Source of the DNA: Phycisphaeraceae bacterium
GTDB taxonomy: Bacteria > Planctomycetota > Phycisphaerae > Phycisphaerales > UBA1924
Reading direction: 5' to 3'
Length of the DNA stretch: 64,000 nt
NCBI GenBank assembly: GCA_021297895.1
Contig: JAJTHN010000029.1
Coordinates: 1-64,000, forward strand
Shown here piece after piece: positions 42,770 to 50,704 of the stretch (the stretch's first letter is position 1; each line of letters begins with the position of its first letter). The position numbers and the translations under genes were made by a program. The notes beneath the pieces are model-generated. The model made no database searches. It saw only the letters and a program-made list of their open reading frames with translations, and was not told the DNA's origin.

Positions 42770-44458
42770 TTATCGCTCGGTCGGCGTCGGCACCGGCGTA
42801 ACGGGCGAACCTTCAAGCGTCCCCGGGTTCACCGGCCCGCTCGGAGTCGAACTCCGCACGGGCTGAAGGTTCACGACATCCACCCGCGTCGGCACGACGA
42901 TCATCGCGTTCATCGAGTCCTCGAATCGGCTCTCGCCCTGAATGCCGACGATCGCACCGAGCTTCGACTGCAGGTCCAGCTTCGGATCCGGCACCAGATA
43001 GCCGATCGTGCGGCCCGTGCCGGGCTCCGGGCTCTGGATGCGATACATCAGCGGCAGGCGCTGGCCGTCGTACACAACCGACGGGATCAGCCGCCCGATG
43101 TACGCGTACACGCGCGAGTTGCTCAGTTCCGTGAGCTGCTGGCCGATGCGTTGCTGCTGGGTGTCGAGCGTGCGGCTGGTTTCCTGACGGCTGCGCATCG
43201 CTTCGCGCACCTGCACGCGAAGCTCCATCGCCTCAACGAACTTACCCAGCCGACGGCGAAGGTTCTCATCACCCGGATTGCCGCCGAGCGTGCCGATGTA
43301 GTTCCGGAACTCCGTGATGGCCGAGTCCAACTCGGCTTCCATCAGCGGCTGCTGACGCACGCGCTCGTACTGCTGGACGAGAACATCCACCGGGTTGGGC
43401 TTGGGAGGTGCCGGCGGCGCGGGTGGTGTGGGCGGTGTCGTGGCCACAGGGGCAGCGGGCGCTTCGCCCGCCGCGCCGGGTGTTGCGGGGACGAACGCCG
43501 GTGCCGAAGGTGCGGCGGTGCCAGTGCCGGTTCGATCGCCCGTCGGGGGCACAACGATCTCGACCGGTGCCGAGCCCGCGGGTGCCGCCGGCGACGGGGT
43601 GGTCGGCGTGCTCGCGGGTTCTGCCGGAGGCGTCGTGGCCGCGGGAGCGGTGGGGGCCGTTGTGGCGGCGGGGGCCGCGGTGGGGGCCGCGGTGGGGGCC
43701 GCGGTGGGGGCCGAAGGAGTTGTGGCGGGGGTCGCGTTCGCGCCCGATGCCGTGCTGGCGGTCCCGAGGAACTGGGCCGACTCCTCCGGCGAGGCTCGAC
43801 GGGTGTTCCCCGCGGCGATAAAGCCCCGGGCCTCGCTCGGCACCGCGACGATGTACGCCGAAATTCGGCCCCCATCATCCTTGAGGGTGTCGAGCACCTT
43901 GAACTCCGTACCGGAGGCCAGCGGTGCCTGCAACAACGGGAAGAAACTGCCACGCTCACCGATCTCAACGTTCAGCGCTCGCAGCGTGCTGGGCTTGGTC
44001 AGTCGCACGGTCGTGTTGTCCGCGCTCGGGCTGCACTCATCGGGACGGACCAGCGCCCGGCCTCCCGCCGGGTAACTGACACGCAGCCAGTTGCCGCTCT
44101 CGCCGTCGACACGCAGCATCGTGTTCACCGGCACGTTGGCAACGGGGTAGTACAGCGTCGCATCGCCCGCGCGCAGCGTCGTCGCCGTCGTAACGACCGC
44201 GACATACGGATCGACGGGGCGTGCCTGGGCCAGCGCGCTGCGGCTGAAGACCGTCGCCGCCAGCGTCGCGCCGACGATCACCGTCGGCATCGACCAGCAC
44301 GCCGCGGCACACATGCTCGCCATCGCCAACACGCGGGCCGAGCCCGCCACGCCGCGGCGGGCGGGCCGACCGTGCTTGGCGTTGCTGCTCGCGCTCGTGA
44401 CGCCGTTCGAGAAGTTCGTGGTGGGCTTTGATTCGCTGACCGTGCTCTGCGTGCGCAT
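42770..44458 (-). CDS. exported SH3-like domain protein with Ala/Pro/Thr linker
   Basis: 562 residues. The ATG at 44458 has GGAG six bases upstream and is preferred to one at 44569 without a site. A long basic lead and a hydrophobic signal segment (about 45-80, ending SRSALAQA) precede an SH3b-like region (VTTATTLRAGDATLYYPVAN, LRVDGESGNWLRVSYPAGG). Then comes about 130 residues of Ala/Pro/Thr, partly coded by a 12-bp tandem repeat (43660-43715). The C-terminal 200 residues are helical (QQYERVRQQPLMEAELDSAI, MELRVQVREAMRSRQET) and end in a strand region. SH3b domains often bind peptidoglycan; no enzyme motif is seen. Confidence 0.72.
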   Translation of the reverse strand: MRTQSTVSESKPTTNFSNGVTSASSNAKHGRPARRGVAGSARVLAMASMCAAACWSMPTVIVGATLAATVFSRSALAQARPVDPYVAVVTTATTLRAGDATLYYPVANVPVNTMLRVDGESGNWLRVSYPAGGRALVRPDECSPSADNTTVRLTKPSTLRALNVEIGERGSFFPLLQAPLASGTEFKVLDTLKDDGGRISAYIVAVPSEARGFIAAGNTRRASPEESAQFLGTASTASGANATPATTPSAPTAAPTAAPTAAPAATTAPTAPAATTPPAEPASTPTTPSPAAPAGSAPVEIVVPPTGDRTGTGTAAPSAPAFVPATPGAAGEAPAAPVATTPPTPPAPPAPPKPNPVDVLVQQYERVRQQPLMEAELDSAITEFRNYIGTLGGNPGDENLRRRLGKFVEAMELRVQVREAMRSRQETSRTLDTQQQRIGQQLTELSNSRVYAYIGRLIPSVVYDGQRLPLMYRIQSPEPGTGRTIGYLVPDPKLDLQSKLGAIVGIQGESRFEDSMNAMIVVPTRVDVVNLQPVRSSTPSGPVNPGTLEGSPVTPVPTPTER

Positions 44459-44680
44459 CGCGTTCTCCAAGATTTCGTGCGTCGTCCCGGTGTGCCCGGG
44501 TGCGGGCGGTGCTGCGGGCTTCCCCGTCGCCCCGGACCCGGTCGCGGCGTTCCGTGCCGTTATGTCCATGGTAGGAGTGTCGGCCCGACACGCCCGCCCG
44601 GTCGAGCATTTACCCACTTCGCCCGGCGATTCCGCCCGGATTCACCGCCCGGCCTCTCGGCAGCCCGGCAACAATGTCGC

Positions 44681-45865
44681 GTGAACGCCGACGACCAGTC
44701 CGATCCCGAACATCGTCCGGGCCACTCGCCGCAGGCTGGCGGAGGCCAGGACCGCGGCGACATCGCCGCGCTTCATGCCGCGGCCCGACGCCTGCGCGAG
44801 GGCGGAATCGTCGCGTTTCCGACCGAGACGGTTTACGGCCTCGGTGCCGATGCGCTCAGCGCCGATGCCGTGCGCCGGGTCTTCGCCCTCAAGGGCCGGC
44901 CGAGCAACAACCCGTTGATCGTGCACGTCAGCGGGCCCGACATGGCCCAGCGCGTCGTCAGCCGTTGGACACCCAAGGCCGACGCCCTTGCCCGCGCGTT
45001 CTGGCCCGGGCCGCTGACGATGGTTCTGCCCAAGGATCCTGCGGTGCCCGATGAAGTCACCGGCGGTCCGGGCAGCAAGACCGTCGCCGTTCGCGCGCCG
45101 AACCATCCGATCGCCACCGCGCTTCTCATGCTCTTCGGCGGGCCGCTGGTCGGGCCGAGCGCCAACCGCTCCGGTCACGTCTCGCCCACCAGCGTCGACC
45201 ACGTCCGCGAGACGTTCAGCCCGCGCGATGTGCTGGCCATCGACGGCGGCGAATGCGGCGTCGGCATCGAGAGCACCGTGCTGCTCGTCCCCGTGATTCC
45301 CGGAATGCGGGCCCGCATTCTCCGACCGGGCATCATCGGCGCCGATGAGATCGCCCGCGTCCTCGGCGAGCCCGTCGACGACGTCGCGCCCGCACAGCCG
45401 CCCATCGGCGGCGATCCGCGGCACGCCGAACCGACGAGGCCGGGCACCGCCGCGATCGCGCAGGGCGCTGCGGAAGAAGCCAACGAGGCCGCCCCGAGCG
45501 ACCGACCGATGCTCAGCCCGGGCACGATGGCCAGCCATTACGCGCCGCGAACGCGGACGGTGATGGTCGACGAGGTCGAGGGATGCGACGCGCTCGAGGA
45601 TCTGATCGATGCCGGCACCGGCCGGGCGGTGATTCTCACCCATCGCATCGTCACGCACGTTCCCCCGCCGCATGAACTGGTTCGGCTCCCGGCAAGGGCG
45701 ATGGAGTATGCGCAAGCGATCTATTCCGCGATGCGCCAAGCCGACCGGGCCAGTGCCGATGTGATCATCATCGAGCGTCCGCCGACGCAGAGCGAAATGC
45801 CGGGCGAAACCGCCGTGTGGCGTGCGATCGCCGACCGCCTCGCGCGGGCGACCGCGCCGCGCTGA
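44681..45865 (+). CDS. threonylcarbamoyl-AMP synthase (Sua5/TsaC)
   Basis: 394 residues from a GTG at 44681; makes threonylcarbamoyl-AMP for the t6A37 tRNA modification. The YrdC domain (about 25-215) has GGIVAFPTETVYGLGADA, the KxR motif in FALKGRPSNNPLIVH, PGPLTMVLPK and the SxN motif in VGPSANRSG. A linker and the Sua5 C-terminal domain follow (LSPGTMASHYAPRTR). The length fits Sua5, which has the extra domain, rather than the shorter TsaC. It is divergent from the SH3-like gene, 222 bp apart. Confidence 0.92.
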   Translation: MNADDQSDPEHRPGHSPQAGGGQDRGDIAALHAAARRLREGGIVAFPTETVYGLGADALSADAVRRVFALKGRPSNNPLIVHVSGPDMAQRVVSRWTPKADALARAFWPGPLTMVLPKDPAVPDEVTGGPGSKTVAVRAPNHPIATALLMLFGGPLVGPSANRSGHVSPTSVDHVRETFSPRDVLAIDGGECGVGIESTVLLVPVIPGMRARILRPGIIGADEIARVLGEPVDDVAPAQPPIGGDPRHAEPTRPGTAAIAQGAAEEANEAAPSDRPMLSPGTMASHYAPRTRTVMVDEVEGCDALEDLIDAGTGRAVILTHRIVTHVPPPHELVRLPARAMEYAQAIYSAMRQADRASADVIIIERPPTQSEMPGETAVWRAIADRLARATAPR

Positions 45866-45929
45866 AGCGGGTCCGGCCGCTTTGGGCGGCCGCGTCAAGG
45901 ACTCGGAAGTCCGCGCAGATCCGCAAGCC

Positions 45930-46505
45930 TCAGGACGCGAACGCCGACGGCAGGCCGAGGCCGCGACGCGTCGTTGAAAGCTGTCCGGTGTGCCAGCCGA
46001 TGTGCCACGCAGTGCGATGCGCCGCGTCCAGCCGCGTCTTGGCGATTCCGTGCGACTCGCCCATCACCGGCTGGTGAAGCTGATCGTCGGTCAGATGGGC
46101 CAGCGCCTCGTTCATGCGCGTAATGCTGGCCTGATAGGCCCGCATCACGTCCTCAAACTTCGGGTACATCTTCGGGTCGTGGGCCGGCTTGCTGCCCATC
46201 CCGAAGAGCGCTTCCCAATCCTTCGGACACACGCCCGGCTCGCCGGTCATGAGCCAGTGGAACCAGTCCGCGCTGGTCGCCAGGTGGCCGACCGTCCACA
46301 TCAGGCTCTGATCATGCGGAAACGGAATCGCGCACTGCTTATCCGCGGGCCAGTTCTTCATCATCGCGTGCACCATCCCGTCGGCGAACTTCAGCAGTTC
46401 GATCGCATGATGCGCATCGCCGAAGGTGTGCGGGTGCTTCTTGTCGTGGCCGCCGGCGTGGGCGGCGTGTGCGGCATGGTCGTTCGGAGTGTGCGTGTGG
46501 CTCAT
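45930..46505 (-). CDS. DinB-family protein with His-rich N-terminus
   Basis: 191 residues. The first 33 residues are His-rich (MSHTHTPNDHAAHAAHAGGH, then DKKHPHTFGDAHH), likely able to bind metal. The rest is a DinB-type four-helix bundle: KFADGMVHAMMKNWPADK, QSLMWTVGHLATSADWFHWL with a metal-ligand His, and HRTAWHIGWHTGQLSTTR with two more. Bacterial DinB proteins are metal-dependent thiol transferases or have no known role. Its stop lies 64 bp from the convergent Sua5 stop. No good ribosome binding site is seen before the ATG at 46505. Confidence 0.78.
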   Translation of the reverse strand: MSHTHTPNDHAAHAAHAGGHDKKHPHTFGDAHHAIELLKFADGMVHAMMKNWPADKQCAIPFPHDQSLMWTVGHLATSADWFHWLMTGEPGVCPKDWEALFGMGSKPAHDPKMYPKFEDVMRAYQASITRMNEALAHLTDDQLHQPVMGESHGIAKTRLDAAHRTAWHIGWHTGQLSTTRRGLGLPSAFAS

Positions 46506-46707
46506 GACAGGAGGGTACCGCCGCGATTCCGCGACGCGATGTCCGGAACGGCAAACCGGATCGACTTGATCAAAATCCCCGTTCTCCAGGGAGATCGCGT
46601 GCGGCCGTGCGTCGTGGCATTCCGCTTCGACATCCGCGATACTGCTCGGCGAACGAACCCGGCTCATCCACGCCGCGCGTCACTTTCGCCTCAACGCCCG
46701 TCACCCC

Positions 46708-47937
46708 ATGACCAACCCACCACCCAGCCCCGCCGTCCCCCGCCTGCTCGCGCTCGATGCTCTCCGCGGCGGCACCATGCTCGCAATGGTCCTGGTCAAC
46801 ACCCCGGGCACTTGGTCGCACGTCTATCCGCCGCTCCGCCACGCCGACTGGCACGGCTGCACGCCCACGGACCTGATCTTCCCGTTCTTCCTCTTCGCCG
46901 TCGGCGCGGCGATGGCCTTTTCCCTCGCCCGCGCGATCACGCCCAGATCCCCCGCCGACCGACGCGGCCTCTGGCCTCGGATTTTCCGCCGCGCCGGAAT
47001 GCTCATCGCCCTTGGCCTTCTGCTCGCTGTCGCGACACCGATACTCAACACGCTGCTCCGCGGCGACACATCGGGCTTTGCCACCATCCGCCTCCCCGGC
47101 GTGCTCCAACGCATCGCCCTTTGCTACGTGCTCGCGTGCGCAGCGGTCCTCTTCTTGCGCGTGCGCGGGCAGGTGATCATTTCGGCCCTCGTGCTTATCG
47201 TCTACTGGGCGCTGCTCGTGCTCGTGCCGATACCCGTTGTCCCGCCAACCCCCGCCGGGGCCGTCGTCGTGGCCGATGCTCTTCGCCCCGGTCTTGGCAA
47301 CGCCGACAACTGGCAACGCTTCATCGATCTGCTGGTCTTCGGCCAGCGGCACCTCTATTCCGGTAACCCGACCGATCCCGAGGGCCTGCTCTCGACCTTT
47401 CCCGCCGTCGTGACGGTTCTGGCCGGGTACTGGACCGGCATGTTCATCCGCACCCAGCGCCCGCTCAACGGCGAGTCGGCGATGGTTCTCGCTCTCGTCG
47501 GCGTCCTGGCGATGCTCTGCGGTCTGGTCCTGCACGCGTTCATCCCCATGAACAAGCCGCTGTGGACGCCCAGTTACGTTGTTTTCACCGCCGGGTGCGC
47601 CATCGTCGCGCTGACCCTCTGCCTGCTGGTGTGCGACCTTCGCCGGGTGTGGCCGATCGCTCGCCCGCTGGAGATCTGCGGCCTCAACGCGATCCTGCTC
47701 TTTGTCGGCTCGGGGTTGGTCGCTCGTGTCCTGGGTGCGATCCGCTTTGAGCAGCCGACCGACAACGCGCCCAATCGCGTCGCCTCGCTCCAGGTCTGGC
47801 TCTTCGAGAACCTCGCGATGCCGCTTTCCGGCGGCGTCCCGATCAACGCGTCGCTGATCTATGCGCTGGCCAACTGCGTGATTTGGCTCCTGGTGCTCTG
47901 GTTGCTGGCCCGCAAGGGCTGGTATTGGAAGGTCTGA
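46708..47937 (+). CDS. HGSNAT-like (DUF5009/DUF1624) membrane acyltransferase
   Basis: 409 residues, about eleven hydrophobic segments. The N-terminus RLLALDALRGGTMLAMVLVN and the loop HADWHGCTPTDLIFPFFLFA are hallmarks of the family of heparan-alpha-glucosaminide N-acetyltransferase homologues; the His of the first loop is the presumed catalytic residue. Such proteins move acyl groups across the membrane onto sugars, but the bacterial substrate is unknown. It ends 72 bp before the PfkB-like kinase gene on the same strand, so a shared sugar-related role is possible. Confidence 0.85.
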   Translation: MTNPPPSPAVPRLLALDALRGGTMLAMVLVNTPGTWSHVYPPLRHADWHGCTPTDLIFPFFLFAVGAAMAFSLARAITPRSPADRRGLWPRIFRRAGMLIALGLLLAVATPILNTLLRGDTSGFATIRLPGVLQRIALCYVLACAAVLFLRVRGQVIISALVLIVYWALLVLVPIPVVPPTPAGAVVVADALRPGLGNADNWQRFIDLLVFGQRHLYSGNPTDPEGLLSTFPAVVTVLAGYWTGMFIRTQRPLNGESAMVLALVGVLAMLCGLVLHAFIPMNKPLWTPSYVVFTAGCAIVALTLCLLVCDLRRVWPIARPLEICGLNAILLFVGSGLVARVLGAIRFEQPTDNAPNRVASLQVWLFENLAMPLSGGVPINASLIYALANCVIWLLVLWLLARKGWYWKV

Positions 47938-48009
47938 CCCGCCGCGTTCTGAGAGGCCGATGTTGGCCCGGGGGTGGATATCCGCCGCCTGTCGGCGAAC
48001 GCTTGGCCA

Positions 48010-49221
48010 ATGAGCAGACGCCGAAGCGAAATCGCCTCCACCGCCGCCGAGCGCCTTTCCAGCATGTCCGTCGCCGGACGCCTCACGACGATCAACGCGC
48101 TGGTCGGGTTCGACGGCTTCATCGACGCGATCATCCGCGTGGTCGATGCCCGCGCAAGCATGGCTCCGAGCGACTTTGTGCCGATCCCCACCATCGACGC
48201 GCTGGCGCGACGTGTCGCCGCCGCGGCGGGCCTGAGCGCGAACATGGAACTGGTCGTTCACGAAGAGCGATTCGGTGGCAACGGCCCGCTCATGGCCGGA
48301 GCCCTCGGCAGCCTCAGCCTCCCGGTCACATACATCGGCGGTGTCGGTCGGCCGGGCGATGAACGCACGCTCCACCCGATCTACGAGCCCTTCGCACGCC
48401 GCTGCGCGAAGGTGTACCCCGTCAGCGCACCCGCCTTCACCGATGCGCTGGAGTTCGACGACGGCAAACTCATGCTCGGCAAGCCCGGCAACCTTCAGGG
48501 CATCACATGGGCCTCGCTCAAGTCGATCTTCGGCCTGCCCGCGCTCATCGATCTCTTCGCCAGCCAGAGGCTCATCGGCATCGTCAACTGGACCATGATG
48601 GGCGGTGTGCAGGGCATCTGGCAGGGACTCTGCGATGAGGTACTCCCGAAACTCCCGGTGCTGCACATCCCCGGTCACATGCCGATCGTCCGCCGACGCA
48701 TCTTCATCGACCTCGCCGACCCCGCAAAGCGCACCGATCCGGACATCCGCAGCGCGATGGCGACCCTCAGAAATCTCGAGGCGCACGCCGACGTCACGCT
48801 CGGCCTGAACCTCGCCGAAGCCGTACGCATCGACCGCGCCCTGAACAGCGGCGCGTTCGCGTCGTGCAGGCACCCGTCGAGCCCGACCGGTCAGGAGGTC
48901 GCCAGCGCGGCGGAAGTCCTGCGCAACGCCACCGGCCTGAGCTGCGTGGTCATTCATCCGCGCAGCGGCGCCGGCGCGAGCGACAGCATGACCGCCGCGG
49001 CGTGGTTCGACGGCCCGATGGTCGCCAAGCCCCGCCTGAGCACCGGCGCGGGCGACCACTTCAACGCCGGATTCGCGCTGGCGCAGGCCGCGGGACTGCC
49101 CCTTGAGGAATGCCTCGCCGCGGGCACCGCCACCAGCGGCGCGTACGTACGCGACGCCGAGAGCCCCACGCTGGCGCGTCTGTGCGAGATGCTCGCGGCA
49201 CTCCCTGAGCCGCAGGCGTGA
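48010..49221 (+). CDS. PfkB-family carbohydrate kinase-like protein
   Basis: 403 residues. The ribokinase-fold signature 1 is in RFGGNGPLMAGALGSLSLP with YIGGVG after it, and signature 2 is in RLSTGAGDHFNAGFALA, where the Asp of GAGD is the catalytic base. About 60 residues longer than typical ribokinases. The substrate cannot be read. The start is uncertain: ATG at 48010 (chosen), a GTG at 47974, or an internal ATG at 48091; none has a clear ribosome binding site. Its stop overlaps the next gene by GTGA, so the DNA methyltransferase is translationally coupled to it. Confidence 0.82.
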   Translation: MSRRRSEIASTAAERLSSMSVAGRLTTINALVGFDGFIDAIIRVVDARASMAPSDFVPIPTIDALARRVAAAAGLSANMELVVHEERFGGNGPLMAGALGSLSLPVTYIGGVGRPGDERTLHPIYEPFARRCAKVYPVSAPAFTDALEFDDGKLMLGKPGNLQGITWASLKSIFGLPALIDLFASQRLIGIVNWTMMGGVQGIWQGLCDEVLPKLPVLHIPGHMPIVRRRIFIDLADPAKRTDPDIRSAMATLRNLEAHADVTLGLNLAEAVRIDRALNSGAFASCRHPSSPTGQEVASAAEVLRNATGLSCVVIHPRSGAGASDSMTAAAWFDGPMVAKPRLSTGAGDHFNAGFALAQAAGLPLEECLAAGTATSGAYVRDAESPTLARLCEMLAALPEPQA

Positions 49222-50012
49222 GCGTTCGCATCGATCACGGTGACTGGCTCGACCTCGCCCCGTCGCTCGATCAGGCGAGCATCGACTTTCTCTACGCCGA
49301 CCCGCCCTTCAACACCGGCAAGACCAGACGCACCCCGCCGAACGCCGCCCGCGCCGGCCGGGACGCCAATACGCAATACGCCGATCGCTTCGAGTCCTCC
49401 GCCGACTACATCCGCTTCCTGCGCGAGCGTCTGGCCGCGACGCTCCCGGCGCTCCGTCCGACTGCGAACATCGCGATCCATGTGGATTGGCGCACCAGCC
49501 ACCTTGTCCGCCTGCTCCTTGACGACATGCTCGGCCCCGATCGCTTTGTCAACCACCTGATCTGGACCTACGGCCTCGGCGGCTCCTCGCCCCGCTGCTT
49601 CGCCCGCAAGCACGACGACATCATCGTGTACTGCCTCGATCCTCGCCGCGCGTACTTCCTCGCGCCCAGAGTTCCCGCGACCAGCCGCCGCCTCGCCGGC
49701 ACGACCAAGAAGGCAACCGATGTGCTGGATATCCCGGCGCTGAACAACATGGCCCGCGAGCGCACCGGATACCCGACCCAGAAGCCCCTGGCGTTGCTCG
49801 AACTGCTCATCGACGCCTTCTGTCCGCCCGGGGGCGCCGTTGTCGACCCTGTCATGGGCAGCGGTACCACGCTCGTCGCCGCGCAAAGGCTTGGGCGTCA
49901 CGCCGTCGGATTTGACACCAACGCCCGAGCGATCACGGTCGCCCGGGGGCGACTGTTCCCGGTGGCCGCGGCCACCCCTCGCCGCCAACGCCCCGAATCG
50001 GCGGGTGATTGA
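49218..50012 (+). CDS. orphan site-specific DNA methyltransferase, beta class
   Basis: 264 residues from a GTG at 49218 that overlaps the kinase stop (GTGA). Motif IV ADPPFNTGK near residue 28 comes before motif I DPVMGSGTTLVAAQRLGRH near residue 215, the beta-class order of N6-adenine or N4-cytosine methylases. It also has GYPTQKPLALLELLIDAF. The C-terminus is a short basic tail. No restriction enzyme or vsr gene is nearby, so it is probably a solitary methylase with a housekeeping or regulatory role. It is compact, with a small target-recognition region, and unlike the long Mod at 5026. Confidence 0.87.
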   Translation: MSVRIDHGDWLDLAPSLDQASIDFLYADPPFNTGKTRRTPPNAARAGRDANTQYADRFESSADYIRFLRERLAATLPALRPTANIAIHVDWRTSHLVRLLLDDMLGPDRFVNHLIWTYGLGGSSPRCFARKHDDIIVYCLDPRRAYFLAPRVPATSRRLAGTTKKATDVLDIPALNNMARERTGYPTQKPLALLELLIDAFCPPGGAVVDPVMGSGTTLVAAQRLGRHAVGFDTNARAITVARGRLFPVAAATPRRQRPESAGD

Positions 50013-50065
50013 CCGACTTCTCGCCCTCGTGCCCGGCTAGCATCGGAACCCGCGTGGAACCACCC

Positions 50066-50698
50066 ATGATCCGTTGGCTCGCCAACCAGTATGCCAGACG
50101 GATCGTCAACATCAACGTCAACATCTGCGTCGCCAGCCTCGCGGCCATCACGCTCACGGCGATCCCGCTCTATCTCTCGCGCTACTTCGGCGTGACGCAC
50201 GAGCACAAGATCACCATTCTCATCATCACGCTCGTCAGCGACTGGATCATCGACCTTGTCATCGCCGTCGGGCTTCACTGGCTGGCCAATCACTGGCCGC
50301 AGCGATGGAAGCGCACCCGCACCCTCGTGGACAAGGCCGACCGCGTTATCGACGCCGCGCCGCCGCCGATCTCGTTCGTCAAGGATGCGACGATCATCCA
50401 GTTGCAGCGTCTGTGCCTCAGTCCGCTCTTCTACATCATCGCGCTGTACACGCAGTGGCTGCTGATGCACGAGGGGCTCGGGCGGGAGATCTCGGCGTTC
50501 CTGGGCTTCCTCCTTGCCGTCATCGTCACGCGAATCCTTCACACGATCTGGCTCTTGCGTTCAGAGCGCAGGGCGTTTGAGCAGTGGGAGGCCATGCAGG
50601 CCGCTCGCGGGCAGAACAACCTGCCCCGCCCCAAGCCCGCTCCGGCCGATGCGCCGCCAACGCGCAGCGCCGCGACCACCAATGCCTCGCGGAACTGA
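50066..50698 (+). CDS. small integral membrane protein of unknown function
   Basis: 210 residues with four hydrophobic helices: INVNICVASLAAITLTAIPLYL, ILIITLVSDWIIDLVIAVGL, LCLSPLFYIIALYTQWLLM and FLGFLLAVIVTRILHTIWLL. The loops are basic, and the C-terminal 40 residues are disordered and Pro/Ala-rich. The ATG at 50066 gives the N-terminus MIRWLANQYARRIV. No family recognised. asnB starts 6 bp after its stop, so the two are almost certainly co-transcribed. Confidence 0.72.
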   Translation: MIRWLANQYARRIVNINVNICVASLAAITLTAIPLYLSRYFGVTHEHKITILIITLVSDWIIDLVIAVGLHWLANHWPQRWKRTRTLVDKADRVIDAAPPPISFVKDATIIQLQRLCLSPLFYIIALYTQWLLMHEGLGREISAFLGFLLAVIVTRILHTIWLLRSERRAFEQWEAMQAARGQNNLPRPKPAPADAPPTRSAATTNASRN

Positions 50699-50704
50699 AT
50701 CACC

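Noticed and set aside
46570-49059. Long minus-strand open frame of 829 codons opposite the HGSNAT-like and PfkB-like genes
   Set aside because: Its translation is a low-complexity Arg/Glu/Asp/His product without a recognisable domain, and it runs through two well-supported genes on the other strand. It is a high-GC shadow.
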